DNA of 64,000 bases from Bacteroidota bacterium (GTDB lineage: Bacteria; Bacteroidota; Bacteroidia; Bacteroidales; VadinHA17): contig JADKBL010000058.1 in assembly GCA_016718875.1 (NCBI GenBank), positions 1 through 64,000 of the forward strand, written 5' to 3'. Made by a program: the position numbers and the translations under genes. The notes beneath the pieces were generated by a model. That model made no database searches. It was not told the DNA's origin and worked only from the letters and a program-made list of their open reading frames with translations. This document shows positions 16,538 to 27,594 of the stretch, one piece after another; position 1 is the first letter of the stretch, and the number at the start of each line of letters is the position of its first letter.

Positions 16538-18212
16538 ATGACCATATCTGATATTTTACAGGTTGCCATCCTTTTGTTCGTCCTGGTAATTTTAACACCA
16601 TTATTAGGTAGTTATATGACCAGGGTCTTTCTTGATGAAAAACATATCCTGAAACCACTTTTTTCCTCCTTAGAAGAAAATATTTACAGGATAATCTCAA
16701 GCAAAGGTGAAGAAATGAATTGGAGGCAATACACTTTAGCCGCTGTTTTTTAATTTCACCGGATTTGTTCTGCTGTTCCTGCTTCAGCTCTTTCAAGGTT
16801 TCCTACCTTTTAATCCCCAGGGTCTAAAAGCTCCGTCAATGCTTCTTGCTTTAAATACATCCATAAGCTTCGTTACAAATACAAACTGGCAATCATATGC
16901 AGGGGAAACAACTTTAAGTTTTCTGGTTCAGATGGCAGGGCTTACAGTTCAGAATTTTCTGAGTGCAGCAACAGGTATTGCAGTATTACTGGCTGTAATA
17001 AGGGGGCTGACAAGAAAGTCAACCAGCTACATCGGCAATTTCTGGACTGATGCAACACGTTCTGTTCTATATATATTACTCCCCTTGTCATTACTTTTTG
17101 CGATATTTCTTGCCGGGCAGGGTGTTGTTCAGACTTTCCACCCCTATGTCACTGCAACTACATTGAACGGCACGGAGCAGGTTATACCCCTGGGTCCGGT
17201 ATCATCACAGATTGCTATCAAACAACTTGGAACAAACGGAGGGGGCTTTTTCAACGCGAACAGCGCACATCCTTTTGAAAATCCAACTCCTTTTTCAAAC
17301 TTTATTGAGATGCTGGCAATACTGCTAATTCCCTCTTCACTCACTTTTATGTATGGCAGACTCATTGGTTCAGGCAGACAAGGATGGACTATATTCCTTG
17401 TTATGCTAACACTTCTTCTTTCCGGGCTAGCTGTTTCATACTATTCAGAATTCAATTATTCAAAATCAGATGGTTTGAATTTAATTATGGAGGGTAAAGA
17501 GGCCCGGTTCGGACCCGGAAACAGCGTATTGTGGTCAGTTATTACTACTTCAACTTCTAATGGCTCAGTGAATACGATGATGGATAGTTTAACTCCGCTT
17601 GCAGGAATGGTTGGGATGTTCAATATCATGCTGGGTGAAGTGATTTTCGGAGGTGTAGGTTCAGGAATGTATGGAATGATCCTGTTTATAATCCTCACTG
17701 TATTTATTGCAGGACTAATGGTTGGAAGATCACCGGAATTCCTTGGGAAAAAAATTGAAGCATTTGAGGTAAGAATGGCTATCGTGGCAATTCTATCCCC
17801 AAATCTGGTAATACTGATGTTTTCAGCATTTGGAAGCATTATAACACCAGGCATCTCAAGCCTTAATAATCCTGGACCACATGGTCTTTCCGAAATTTTA
17901 TACTGTTTCAGTTCAGCGGCAGGTAATAATGGAAGTTCCTTTGCCGGGTTAAACGCTAATACTCCTTTTTATAATATACTTACAGGAACAGGAATGATAA
18001 TAGGAAGATTTGGTGTAATGATTCCACTTCTTGCAATTGCAGGAAATATGGCAGAGAAGAAGATTACACCTTCATCTGATGGTACTTTCAGAACAGATAC
18101 ATGGATGTTTGGACTATTGCTTATTGCCGTAATATTAATTGTTGGCGGTCTGACCTTTTTTCCGGCACTATCATTAGGCCCTTTAGTTGAACATCTGCTT
18201 CTGATAAAATAA
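16538..18212 (+). CDS. kdpA: Potassium-transporting ATPase subunit KdpA, one frameshift
   Basis: KdpA is the channel-like subunit that carries K+ through the membrane. The N-terminal part (ILTPLLGSYMTRVF, then NWRQYTLAAVF) stops at 16753. The remainder (NFTGFVLLFLLQLFQGFLPF, NTSISFVTNTNWQSYAGE, QMAGLTVQNFLSAATGIAV) continues one base out of frame. Removing one T from the six-T run at 16746-16751 restores a single ~557-residue protein, the normal KdpA length. Selectivity-filter-like segments TNTNWQSYAGE, GTNGGGFFNANSAHPFENP and SAAGNNGSSFAG are all present. The second part has no good start of its own. Sequencing error is more likely than a true break. Confidence 0.9.
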
Positions 18213-18215
18213 TTT

Positions 18216-20318
18216 ATGCTAATGGAATCCAGACAAAAAAAGGAGATTAACCTTTTTACCGGCAGAATAATTATTACTGCCTTTAGGGAGTCTTTCATCA
18301 AATTATCCCCTGTAAAGCTGGTAAGAAATCCGGTCATGTTTATCGTATTTACCGGAGCAGTAATTTCTACACTGGTATTTATTAAAAACCTCCTTGCAGG
18401 CCATTTCTCCGGTTTTGAACTTCAGATTTCAATCTGGTTATGGTTCACTGTTCTTTTTGCAAATTTTTCAGAAGCTATTGCTGAGGGAAGAGGAAAAGCA
18501 CAGGCAGAAAGTCTGAAGAAGAGTAAAATTAATATAAAAGCAATCAGGCTGAGTTCAGGCAGAGAAGAGTTTGTCCTCGCAACCGAACTAAAAAAAGGTG
18601 ATCTTGTAGTATGCTCTGCCGGTTCCATAATCCCTTCTGACGGAGAGGTAGTTGAAGGTATTGCAAGTGTTGATGAATCAGCCATTACAGGTGAATCAGC
18701 TCCGGTAATCCGTGAAAGCGGAGGAGACAGAAGTGCTGTAACAGGGGGAACCAAAGTAATCAGCGACAGGATTGTTATAAAAATAACAGCAGAACAGGGA
18801 AGTACATTCCTTGACCATATGATAGCCCTGGTTGAGGGAGCAAAAAGACAAAAAACTCCTAATGAAATTGCTCTGACGATTTTACTGTCAGGTTTAACAG
18901 TAATATTTTTTATGGCAGTTGTTACTTTGCCGGCTTTCTTCTCATATAGTCTTGACTCCTCCGGATTACCAAAAGAAATGAATCTGTCACTTCCAGTTCT
19001 TATTTCACTTCTGGTATGTCTTATTCCTACAACAATAGGAGGTCTTTTAAGTGCAATTGGAATTAGCGGAATGGACAGACTTCTGCAGAAAAATGTTATT
19101 GCAACAAGCGGAAAGGCAGTTGAGGCTGCAGGTGATGTTGATGTTTTACTGCTGGATAAAACCGGAACAATTACCCTCGGCAACAGGATGGCAACGGATT
19201 TTATTCCAGCTGAAGGGGTTTCAGCAGAGGAATTTGCAGATGCCGCTCAACTTTCATCATTAGCAGATGAAACCCCTGAAGGCCGCTCTATAGTTGTATT
19301 TGCCAAAGAGAAGTATAATCTGAGAGGAAGAACCCTTAATTCAGCTGAAACAGTAATGATTAAATTCACAGCTAAAACCCGTATAAGCGGAATTGACATC
19401 AGATTGCCTGACGGAAAAATAAAATGCTACAGGAAGGGAGCTTCAGAATCTATAAAGAAATTCATTGAAGACAATGATGGTTTCTTCCCCCAGAATGTAA
19501 AGGAAACTGTTACACGTCTTGCTACTCAGGGTGCTACTCCTCTAGTAGTTGCAGATAATAACAAAGTACTCGGAGTAATAAATCTGAAAGACATAGTAAA
19601 AGGGGGAATAAAATCGCGCTTTGAGCAGCTCCGGACTATGGGTATAAGGACTGTTATGATCACCGGGGATAATCCCCTGACAGCTGCAGCAATTGCTGCT
19701 GAGGCAGGAGTCGATGACTTCATGGCGGAGGCCCGGCCTGAGGACAAATTATCACGTATCAGGATAGAACAGGCAAACGGACATCTTGTAGGTATGATAG
19801 GTGACGGAACAAATGATGCTCCGGCCCTTGCCCAGGCTGATGTTGGCATAGCTATGAATACTGGAACCCAGGCTGCAAGAGAGGCCGGAAATATGGTGGA
19901 TCTTGATAGTAACCCGACAAAACTGATTGAGGTTGTTGAAACAGGGAAACAATTGCTTATGACCAGAGGAGCCTTAACAACATTTAGTATTGCAAATGAT
20001 GTAGCCAAATATTTTGCCATCATCCCAGCCCTTGCTCTGCCATTATATACATCGGCAGGAAAGCCTGGTCCGCTATCGGCACTTAATGTAATGCACCTGG
20101 CAACTCCTGAGAGCGCAATACTCAGCGCAGTTGTCTTTAATGCATTAATAATAATCGCTTTAATTCCACTGGCTCTTAAGGGAGTAAGATACAGGCCTTT
20201 GCCTGCTGAAAGGGTTCTGGGTGAAAACATACTAATATATGGAGCAGGTGGTCTGATATCTCCTTTTATCGGGATAAAACTTATTGATATTCTTTTAAAT
20301 TCGCTTCACCTGGTCTGA
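18216..20318 (+). CDS. kdpB: Potassium-transporting ATPase ATP-binding subunit KdpB
   Basis: This is a 700-residue P-type ATPase. Visible parts are actuator-domain TGES (158-161), the membrane motif [15 protein letters not shown] (268-282), the phosphorylation site DKTGT (Asp314), nucleotide-binding KGASES, and hinge motifs [14 protein letters not shown] and [16 protein letters not shown]. It couples ATP hydrolysis to K+ uptake through KdpA. The start lies three bases after the kdpA stop; a second Met two codons in is an alternative. Length and motif order match the family. Confidence 0.97.
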   Translation: MLMESRQKKEINLFTGRIIITAFRESFIKLSPVKLVRNPVMFIVFTGAVISTLVFIKNLLAGHFSGFELQISIWLWFTVLFANFSEAIAEGRGKAQAESLKKSKINIKAIRLSSGREEFVLATELKKGDLVVCSAGSIIPSDGEVVEGIASVDESAITGESAPVIRESGGDRSAVTGGTKVISDRIVIKITAEQGSTFLDHMIALVEGAKRQKTPNEIALTILLSGLTVIFFMAVVTLPAFFSYSLDSSGLPKEMNLSLPVLISLLVCLIPTTIGGLLSAIGISGMDRLLQKNVIATSGKAVEAAGDVDVLLLDKTGTITLGNRMATDFIPAEGVSAEEFADAAQLSSLADETPEGRSIVVFAKEKYNLRGRTLNSAETVMIKFTAKTRISGIDIRLPDGKIKCYRKGASESIKKFIEDNDGFFPQNVKETVTRLATQGATPLVVADNNKVLGVINLKDIVKGGIKSRFEQLRTMGIRTVMITGDNPLTAAAIAAEAGVDDFMAEARPEDKLSRIRIEQANGHLVGMIGDGTNDAPALAQADVGIAMNTGTQAAREAGNMVDLDSNPTKLIEVVETGKQLLMTRGALTTFSIANDVAKYFAIIPALALPLYTSAGKPGPLSALNVMHLATPESAILSAVVFNALIIIALIPLALKGVRYRPLPAERVLGENILIYGAGGLISPFIGIKLIDILLNSLHLV

Positions 20319-20324
20319 AATTTT

Positions 20325-20900
20325 ATGAAAAAACAAATTTTCACCGGACTTAAATTTCTGGTGCTTATGACATTGCTTACAGGAATTATTTACCCGGTAT
20401 TGGTAAGTGCCATCGCATATATGGTTTTTCCCTTTAAGTCCCAGGGAAGCCTTATAGAAAGAAATGGCATTATAATTGGCTCTGAATTGATTGGTCAGTT
20501 TTCAGACAACCCAAAATATTTTTGGGCAAGACCTTCAGTAATTAATTATAATCCGTTACCATCGGGAGCCTCAAACCTTGGTCCATTGAATCCGGTGCTC
20601 ATAGAAAGAACCCGGAAGCAGGAAAATGATTTTATTCAGATTAACAGCACTCCTGAAGGATCAGTAATTCCTGGTGAAATGATCACTGCATCTGCCAGTG
20701 GATTGGATCCGCATATAACTCCTGAAGGAGCTCTATTACAGGTAAACAGGATCGTAATTGCCCGAGGGATGAATATGAAGGAAAAGAATAAGATCATAGG
20801 TCTGATAAATAATATGACTGAGGAACGTCAGTTTTCATTGTTTGGAGAACCCCGGATCAATGTATTTCTCTTAAATTTGAAATTAGATAGCCTTAAATGA
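20325..20900 (+). CDS. kdpC: Potassium-transporting ATPase subunit KdpC
   Basis: This 191-residue protein has one N-terminal membrane helix (LKFLVLMTLLTGIIYPVLVS). The KdpC landmarks follow: GSELIGQFSDNPKYFWARPS, NYNPLPSGASNLGPLNP and SGLDPHITPEGALLQVNRI. It stabilises the KdpFABC complex. Its last codons overlap the start of kdpD by four bases (ATGA), so the structural genes and the sensor kinase are one transcription and translation unit. Confidence 0.96.
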   Translation: MKKQIFTGLKFLVLMTLLTGIIYPVLVSAIAYMVFPFKSQGSLIERNGIIIGSELIGQFSDNPKYFWARPSVINYNPLPSGASNLGPLNPVLIERTRKQENDFIQINSTPEGSVIPGEMITASASGLDPHITPEGALLQVNRIVIARGMNMKEKNKIIGLINNMTEERQFSLFGEPRINVFLLNLKLDSLK

Positions 20901-23578
20901 ACAACCTCAATAATATCCGGCCTGACCCTGATGAATTACTTGCATCAATAAAACTTGAAGAAGACCAGGGCCAGAGGGGTAAGCTTAAAATCTTTTTCGG
21001 AATGTGTGCCGGAGTAGGAAAAACATACTCCATGCTTGAATCAGCCCATATAGATAAATCAGGCGGAAAAGATATTGTTATTGGTTATGTCGAAACACAT
21101 AAAAGACCTGATACAAATGAACTTCTGACCGGGTTTGAGATTATCCCAAGGAAAACTTATAATTATAAGGGGACACAGATGGAGGAGGCTGATATTGAAT
21201 CCATTATTTCAAGAAAACCTGATATAGTTCTTATTGATGAACTTGCTCATACAAATGTACCAGGCAGCCGTCATCTGAAACGCTACCAGGATATTCAGGA
21301 TATTCTGGATTCCGGAATAGATGTTTATACTACATTAAATGTTCAGCACCTTGAAAGCAGAACAGATACGGTTTCACAAATAACAGGCATTATTGTCAGG
21401 GAAACTGTCCCTGATGATATATTTGAAAAAGCTGAAGAAGTTGAACTTGTAGATATTACACCTGATGAACTTCTGCAAAGATTTGCAGACGGAAAGGTAT
21501 ATACTCATGAACGTTCAGAGGAGGCAGTCAGAAATTTCTTTAAAAAGGGGAACATAACTGCCCTGAGGGAAATGTCACTGAGAATTGTGGCAGACAGAGT
21601 AGATGCACAACTGCGTGTTTACATGCAAAAAAACCGAATCAGGGGACCATGGAAATCTGGAATGAGGCTGTTAGCAGTTATAGGTCCGAGCTCTCAATCA
21701 GCAAAGCTTCTGCGCTGGGCTAAGAATCTGTCATATACTCTTGGTGCAACCTTGCTTGCCATTTATGTCGAATCAGCAAGGAAACTCTCCCCTGCCCAGC
21801 AGGATCAACTTAACAGGAATATAAACCTTGCCCGGCAGTTTGGAGCAGATTTCATGACCACTTCAGGGAATGATGTAGTAAAAGCAATACTTGATATCAG
21901 TCAGAGAGAAAACATTACCCATATTATTGTCGGGAAACCAAAATTCAGAAGCCTTTGGTCATATTTCACTCTCAGGAATTTTATTAATAAACTAATCAAA
22001 TACAGCGGTAATATTGATGTATATGTCTTAGGTTCAAATACATCTGAAGACAACCAATACATGAAATACCTGAGTATTCCAGGATTTACCTCCAGATTAT
22101 CCCATTATCTTTTATCTGCTGTATTTACAATACTAACTGCAGTTATTTTCTACCCGCTTAAGGAATTCATTGGATATCAGATTGTGGCCTTTGCGTTATT
22201 ATTTACTGTTTCTATACTGGCTCTTTTTGTCGGAATAGGTCCGATTTTACTTTCTGCATCATTAAGCGCCCTGATATGGGATTTCTTCTTTCTGCCCCCT
22301 CCTTTTACACTCCATGTGAATAATCCTGAAGATGTAATGATGCTGATAATGTTTTTCATTATAGCATTGATTGGAGGGATAATGACTTCCAGAGTAAGAA
22401 GACAGGAAAAACTTACTAGGGAGAGGGAACTGAGAACAAATGCATTATATCAGCTAACGAGGGAATTGTCTATGACCTCCGGAATTGATGAAGTTATAAA
22501 GGTCTCAGCCAAATATGTAATGAAATATTCCAGGCTCGATTGCTCTGTAATTCTTCAGGGGGGTAATAATACCCTCGACAAAATTATCAGGCCTGAAAAA
22601 TCTTTAAAATTGTCAGAATCGGAGTTAAGTATTGCCGAATGGGCTTTTCAGCATTCCAGGGAAGCCGGTCGTTTTACAGAAACCCTTCCTTCAACAGAAT
22701 GGACCTTTTATCCGCTTACCGGGAACAAATTACCCCTTGGAGTGGTGATAATCAAACAAAAAAATCCTCTTAGTGGTGACGAAAAAGCTTTCTGGGAGGC
22801 TTACAGAACCCAAATATCTAATGCCCTGGAAAGGGAGTTTTTAAATGATATTGCAAGAAGAGCTTCAATACTGAACGAATCTGATAAACTTTATCAAAGC
22901 TTATTTAACTCAATTTCACATGAATTAAGAATTCCTGTTGCAACGATTATGGGAGCTTCGGATACTCTACTTTCAGGAGATCTGGATAATGATACAAGCA
23001 GGCACTTATGCATTGAAATAAACAAAGCTTCCGAAAGGCTGAACAGACTGATTGAAAATCTTCTGAATATGTCCAGACTGGAGTCAGGAAGAATTAAAAT
23101 AAAAACTGACTGGCACGATGTACATGACCTTGCCAACAAAGTAATAGAAGTATTGAGAAATGAAGTTGGAAAATTTAATCTTGAGGTAAGTATCCCGGAT
23201 GATATGCCTCTTGTAAAGATTGACTTCGGACTTATGGAGCATGTTCTTCACAATCTACTGCTTAATGCTACCCAGTATTCAAAACCCGGAACAACTATCA
23301 GAATCAAAATGTATTATGATCAAAAATGCTTCGTTATGCAAGTAATGGACAGAGGACCAGGCTTCCCAAGGGAAGAGATACAAAATGTTTTCAATAAATT
23401 TTACCGTCTTGAAGGAAGTATCTCAGGAGGTACCGGTTTAGGTCTGTCAATTGTGAAAGGGTTTGTCCAGGCTCATCATGGAAATGTTTTTATTGAAAAC
23501 AGACAAAATGGAGGATCCAGAATTACAGTTATGATTCCGACTGAGATAACTGATATGATGCAAATAAAACTAGAGTAA
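20897..23578 (+). CDS. kdpD: Sensor histidine kinase KdpD
   Basis: The 893 residues follow the full KdpD plan. The N-terminal KdpD domain has Walker A GMCAGVGKT (35-43) and Walker B-like LIDELAHTN. A universal-stress-protein-like domain (about 250-370) and four membrane helices (DUF4118, about 395-500, including FFFLPPPFTLHVNNPED) come next. A GAF-like segment leads to the HisKA domain with phospho-acceptor His675 (SISHELRIPVAT), and the HATPase domain has NLLLNATQYS and GTGLGLSIVKG. It senses K+ limitation and phosphorylates the adjacent response regulator. Its stop overlaps the kdpE start by one base. Confidence 0.96.
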   Translation: MNNLNNIRPDPDELLASIKLEEDQGQRGKLKIFFGMCAGVGKTYSMLESAHIDKSGGKDIVIGYVETHKRPDTNELLTGFEIIPRKTYNYKGTQMEEADIESIISRKPDIVLIDELAHTNVPGSRHLKRYQDIQDILDSGIDVYTTLNVQHLESRTDTVSQITGIIVRETVPDDIFEKAEEVELVDITPDELLQRFADGKVYTHERSEEAVRNFFKKGNITALREMSLRIVADRVDAQLRVYMQKNRIRGPWKSGMRLLAVIGPSSQSAKLLRWAKNLSYTLGATLLAIYVESARKLSPAQQDQLNRNINLARQFGADFMTTSGNDVVKAILDISQRENITHIIVGKPKFRSLWSYFTLRNFINKLIKYSGNIDVYVLGSNTSEDNQYMKYLSIPGFTSRLSHYLLSAVFTILTAVIFYPLKEFIGYQIVAFALLFTVSILALFVGIGPILLSASLSALIWDFFFLPPPFTLHVNNPEDVMMLIMFFIIALIGGIMTSRVRRQEKLTRERELRTNALYQLTRELSMTSGIDEVIKVSAKYVMKYSRLDCSVILQGGNNTLDKIIRPEKSLKLSESELSIAEWAFQHSREAGRFTETLPSTEWTFYPLTGNKLPLGVVIIKQKNPLSGDEKAFWEAYRTQISNALEREFLNDIARRASILNESDKLYQSLFNSISHELRIPVATIMGASDTLLSGDLDNDTSRHLCIEINKASERLNRLIENLLNMSRLESGRIKIKTDWHDVHDLANKVIEVLRNEVGKFNLEVSIPDDMPLVKIDFGLMEHVLHNLLLNATQYSKPGTTIRIKMYYDQKCFVMQVMDRGPGFPREEIQNVFNKFYRLEGSISGGTGLGLSIVKGFVQAHHGNVFIENRQNGGSRITVMIPTEITDMMQIKLE

Positions 23579-24261
23579 TGAATGAAAATGAAACCATCCT
23601 GATAATTGATGATGAGGTACAAATACGTCGTCTTCTGGAAATATTGCTTTCCTCAAACGGCTATAATACTGTCTTTGCTTCATGCGGTAAGGAAGGAATT
23701 ACATCTGCTGCAACTCATCATCCCTCCCTGATAATTCTTGACCTCGGCCTGCCCGATATTGACGGGCAGCAATTACTTATTAAACTGCGGGAATGGTATA
23801 CAAAACCAATCATAGTTCTTACTGTCAGAAATTCTGAAGATGATATTATAAGCGCACTGGACAAAGGTGCCAACGATTACCTCACAAAACCTTTCAGAAG
23901 CGGAGAACTACTTGCAAGGATACGCACGGCAATCAGGCTAAGTTCAGAAAAGGAAACCTCAGCTGTTTTTGAATCCGGATCCTTTAGTATTGACCTCGTA
24001 AACCATGTTGCAAGAAAAAACAAAGAGATTATTAAACTGACAGCTACGGAATTTTCATTACTATCCCTTCTTGTCAAAAATCAGGGAAGAGTATTAACCC
24101 ATCAGTTTTTGCTTAAAGAGATATGGGGATACAGCTACCTTGAGCAAACACAATATTTGAGAGTATTTATTGCGCAGCTGCGCAAGAAGATTGAAGATGA
24201 TCCTGCAAAACCTGAACTGCTAATTACAGAGTCAGGTATCGGGTACCGGTTTGGAAACTGA
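23578..24261 (+). CDS. kdpE: Response regulator KdpE
   Basis: The 227-residue OmpR/PhoB-type regulator has a receiver domain with acidic pocket DD (11-12), phospho-acceptor Asp55 (LIILDLGLPDIDG) and Lys in YLTKPF. A C-terminal winged helix (TATEFSLLSLLVKNQGRVLT, LRVFIAQLRKKIEDDP, ESGIGYRF) follows. It probably activates the kdp operon and may act at the shared kup/kdp gap. It is translationally coupled to kdpD. Confidence 0.95.
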   Translation: MNENETILIIDDEVQIRRLLEILLSSNGYNTVFASCGKEGITSAATHHPSLIILDLGLPDIDGQQLLIKLREWYTKPIIVLTVRNSEDDIISALDKGANDYLTKPFRSGELLARIRTAIRLSSEKETSAVFESGSFSIDLVNHVARKNKEIIKLTATEFSLLSLLVKNQGRVLTHQFLLKEIWGYSYLEQTQYLRVFIAQLRKKIEDDPAKPELLITESGIGYRFGN

Positions 24262-24323
24262 TTCAATCAGTTGTAACCATATGCATCAATAACAAAAGAT
24301 TCCAGTCTTTAAGAAAAAAGACC

Positions 24324-24611
24324 ATGGAAAAATTTAATCAGGACCGGATTGAAAAATTCATCCGTGAAAACAGGGATGAATTCGGGACCAGTGCCCCGCC
24401 TGACAATCACATGGATAAATTCCTTTCTAAGCTGAATGCCAGGTTAAAACATTATATAAGCATAGTGCCTTACCTTATAAAGGTGGCATTTGCAACAATT
24501 CTGATATTCCTTGCTTCGGTAATGATATGGAACAACTTTATCAGACAGGACCGAAATGCAATTTCACTGAAAGATAAAATATCAATGGAATTCTACAGGC
24601 TGCTGGATTAA
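24324..24611 (+). CDS. Hypothetical single-pass membrane protein after kdpE
   Basis: This 95-residue protein has a charged N-terminal half (EKFIRENRDEFGTSAPPDNHMDKFLSKL is split here only for description of its acidic/basic character), one membrane helix (VAFATILIFLASVMIWNNF) and a short external tail. The layout resembles the cytoplasmic/membrane part of small anti-sigma-like proteins, but no zinc motif is seen. It is 62 bases after kdpE on the same strand and could be transcribed with it. Function unknown. Confidence 0.6.
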   Translation: MEKFNQDRIEKFIRENRDEFGTSAPPDNHMDKFLSKLNARLKHYISIVPYLIKVAFATILIFLASVMIWNNFIRQDRNAISLKDKISMEFYRLLD

Positions 24612-24627
24612 TCTGGGATTAAAACAA

Positions 24628-25002
24628 CTACTGCATATCTGTAGAATCACTGCTGAAGGCATCCTCAAGATCTCCGTCAATTCCCTGTTGCGTGTTAACC
24701 ATTGTACTGTCGAATGACTGGTCATCAGTTACTTTACCTTTTATCAGAGTGCTTCGGAATACTGACATCAGGGCAGCCACAATAGATACTCCGATAACTA
24801 TTTTTGTAAAGGTGACGTAACTTCCTCTGAAAACAAAATAGGAGATTACCCCCAGCAGAATACCTGCTGCAGCAGGAAGTAAGGGTATCATCCCAAGCCC
24901 AACAATTGCCATTGCCAGTGAAATAATGCCTAACAGTAATGAAGGTATGAGTAAGAGAAAAGACACAGGTCTCGATTTCTTTGCTTCTTTAATATTTTCC
25001 AT
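24628..25002 (-). CDS. Small membrane protein, unknown
   Basis: The 124 residues include three hydrophobic helices (SFLLLIPSLLLGIISLAMAI, IPLLPAAAGILLGVISYFVF and IVIGVSIVAALMSVF). An acidic, Ser/Asp-rich C-terminal tail of about 35 residues follows. The layout resembles DUF4190-like proteins, but I cannot assign a family. It follows the DUF3108 gene by six bases on the same strand, so the two are probably co-transcribed. Confidence 0.55.
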   Translation of the reverse strand: MENIKEAKKSRPVSFLLLIPSLLLGIISLAMAIVGLGMIPLLPAAAGILLGVISYFVFRGSYVTFTKIVIGVSIVAALMSVFRSTLIKGKVTDDQSFDSTMVNTQQGIDGDLEDAFSSDSTDMQ

Positions 25003-25008
25003 TTTTTC

Positions 25009-25796
25009 TTATTGTTTTAAACCTTTTGCTTCAACTAATCTCAACTGTATACTTCCAACAGGGATCTCAGCTTTTACAAGAACTGGAACTTTATTTTTAT
25101 TTGCAGTGAGCCATATATTATTCGACTCCTTATTGACAACAGCTTTGTTATTGGCTGAAATACCTATCTTATAGCATTGAACAGATCCTAATGCCTCAGT
25201 TTTGATATTCTCCTTACCCCTGTATGTAAGCACAATATCTTCTACTTTATCATCAATTAATGTTGGAATAGAAATGCTTTTACCAACAGGTACTTTCTCA
25301 AAATCAATTGTTCTGACGTAATACAAAACCGAAACCAGATCCTGTGTGTTTTCTGAGATCTTAATTACAGAATTTCTTGTAATAGGACCCCTGATAAATT
25401 CAAATTTAGCCTGTAAAGTATTCCTGTTAATAACATATTTCATATTAAATCTGTAGCCACCCTCATCAACAACTCTTTTAAAAAGGTAGGGTCTTACCTC
25501 GCTTTTATCGATATAAGTCTGAAAGAGATCCCTTATCTTAAAAAATGAATCATAGTTTGAATAGGTACTTGCAGTGGCTGTGACCATATAAAGTGATTTA
25601 CCCCTGAATTCAGGTCGGCAACATCAATCTTCACCTCTGCCAGATCAGCCCAGAGTGATGACATATAATATGATCCTTTGAATTTTAATGATTCGCCGCT
25701 CTGAAACGCAGTATTAACAGCATTCTGGGAAAAAAGATATATTTCCGGAATTATAGCAAGGAATATCGCAGATATAATCAGCCTCTTAAATTTCAT
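25009..25796 (-). CDS. DUF3108 domain protein, one frameshift
   Basis: An N-terminal signal peptide (MKFKRLIISAIFLAIIPEIY) leads into SGESLKFKGSYYMSSLWADL, the typical beginning of DUF3108 beta-barrel-like periplasmic proteins. The frame then breaks at the C4 run 25601-25604. Adding one base there continues as GGKSLYMVTATASTYSNYDS and on to KVPVLVKAEIPVGSIQLRLV, the expected DUF3108 ending. Rejoined, it has about 260 residues. Function of the domain is unknown. The membrane gene downstream is six bases away. Confidence 0.75.
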
Positions 25797-25881
25797 TTAT
25801 TAATTCTTTTATATAATACCTATTTGAGATAGTAAAACGCAATCAGCAATGATAATATTTTTTTTAATCTGTTGTTTTCAA

Positions 25882-27594
25882 TTAATCACTGATAAGCCTG
25901 GTAATTTCCTCCAATTTTTTATCATTAAAACCGGTAACAACATCAACAACTACAGGATCTGTAATATTCCATTTCGCTATCACCTCTTCAATGAATGAAC
26001 TGCGCACTGTAATGATCAGTACCCTGCCGGCCTTTGCCAATAATGAGTTTATACTCTCAGACCATCCCTTTCCGTTCAGTTCAAGCATACCAACTTCATC
26101 TATAATTATAACCTTATTATCAATGGCAGCTACTGTTCTCAGAATCCTGTTGCCTGCTTCTATCGCATCACTGCATATTGTAAATCTGCCAATGCTTTCA
26201 CTTCCACACTCACTATTCTGTCTTAAGAAAACAACCCGGTCAAGGGATTCAATATCAACCAGATCATAACCTACAGCAGAACTGACATCAAGTATTTTTT
26301 CTGTTATTATACCACCTGCAATAATCTTGTTTTTCTTTAACTTATCTGAAAGCTGTTTCGCAAAATTGGTTTTCCCGGCTCCTATTGGACCTGTAATTAT
26401 AAAAACCCTTCCTGATGAATGGCTTTTCCCGGTTAGCTCAGAAAGTCTTCTGTCAGCATGTGAAATAACCTGGTAAAAGACTGCAACAGGATTCTTTACA
26501 AGGATTTTAAAATCAGGAATACTTGCAATAAAATCCGGCAGACTCTCAACGGAAAGTTCGATTGCAAGAGGCAGGTTCCGGAAAGACGTCCGCATGAAAA
26601 AATTTCTTACAACCGGATTATAGAGTTCTGTCCCCAGGACAGAAAAACCAACAATAATAACAACTGCCCTGAAGTTCATCTGAATACCTGTCAGCAGCCC
26701 TTTTTTCAAAAGACTTTCACCGGCTGCCGTATCAGTCAGAGCGAAGGCAGTAACAAGAGTGATAAGAACAAAAAAGATCCAGAATCCGGGCCTGGAAAGC
26801 TGTCTTAATGCCCTGCTGTATCTCAATGACCAGATCACAACGATTACAGCAATTGAAGAGCTCCATATAAACCACTGTGTTTTGCTTAACAGTAAAAATG
26901 AACCAATTATAAGAATGACATTAACAAACAACCAGATGACAGAGTAATTAAAACTAGTCTGAGTTTTTCTTTCATGCTCTTTCTCAATATCTTTTTTAAG
27001 TCCCGGGAGCACCTGACCAGGTTCTTTTCTCATTTTCCTACCTACCCTGATACCTGTGATGCCGGCAAAAAGCCCGAAAACAGCGTAAACGACCAACAGG
27101 GTTATTATTGGCAACCAAACAATATCTGATTCTATTTCAAGCTGTTTCTGTGCATACTTCAGCAGATTTTCATATACTTCTATGATATTCGAACCATAGA
27201 AAATTATAAAATTAATTACCTTCTGGAAGAGGTTCCACGACATGGCAAGCATTGATCCTAAAAGGTATCCTGCTATTGTTCTGCCTAACAGTGTTACAGA
27301 TATCTCCAGAAGAATGGATTCTGTTATGATGGCAACCATCGGACCAAATATAACAGCACTCGGAGACATTGTTTTCATTACTGCACAGATCAGACCTGCC
27401 CGCCAGAAAAGGCCCCTGTCGGTCCAGACATAACTAATTGCAATAAGGACAATAATACCAATTGCTGTAAGGATATTTCCACTGAAAGGGATCTTCAGAT
27501 TATGCAGAAAACTTCCAAGCACAATCTCTGATGCTGCCCAGATTGTTCCGGCTATCGAAGCCTTAATCCATTTTTCACTTAACCCATGTTTCAT
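25882..27594 (-). CDS. Fusion of ECF-transporter-like membrane domains and THEP1-type NTPase
   Basis: This is a 570-residue fusion. Residues ~10-190 hold five to six helices resembling an ECF S component (ASEIVLGSFLHNLKIPFSGN, GLFWRAGLICAVMKTMSPSA). Residues ~215-385 hold further helices and a soluble coupling-like segment (FFMRTSFRNLPLAIELSVES) recalling EcfT. Residues ~395-570 form a P-loop NTPase of the THEP1/NTPase_1 family, with Walker A GPIGAGKT (402-409), Walker B VIIIDEVG (495-502) and the GGIITEKI motif. No separate EcfA ATPase genes are nearby. Its start overlaps the stop of the DUF364 gene (ATGA). A vitamin or metal transporter energised or gated by the NTPase is an inference; the NTPase could instead act on nucleotides or RNA. 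Confidence 0.7.
   Translation of the reverse strand: MKHGLSEKWIKASIAGTIWAASEIVLGSFLHNLKIPFSGNILTAIGIIVLIAISYVWTDRGLFWRAGLICAVMKTMSPSAVIFGPMVAIITESILLEISVTLLGRTIAGYLLGSMLAMSWNLFQKVINFIIFYGSNIIEVYENLLKYAQKQLEIESDIVWLPIITLLVVYAVFGLFAGITGIRVGRKMRKEPGQVLPGLKKDIEKEHERKTQTSFNYSVIWLFVNVILIIGSFLLLSKTQWFIWSSSIAVIVVIWSLRYSRALRQLSRPGFWIFFVLITLVTAFALTDTAAGESLLKKGLLTGIQMNFRAVVIIVGFSVLGTELYNPVVRNFFMRTSFRNLPLAIELSVESLPDFIASIPDFKILVKNPVAVFYQVISHADRRLSELTGKSHSSGRVFIITGPIGAGKTNFAKQLSDKLKKNKIIAGGIITEKILDVSSAVGYDLVDIESLDRVVFLRQNSECGSESIGRFTICSDAIEAGNRILRTVAAIDNKVIIIDEVGMLELNGKGWSESINSLLAKAGRVLIITVRSSFIEEVIAKWNITDPVVVDVVTGFNDKKLEEITRLISD

Noticed and set aside
18422..19183. 253-codon frame opposite kdpB
   Set aside because: It is antisense to highly conserved P-type ATPase codons and is a shadow frame.
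19526..20230. 234-codon frame opposite kdpB
   Set aside because: Antisense shadow of conserved ATPase motifs, with no family resemblance.
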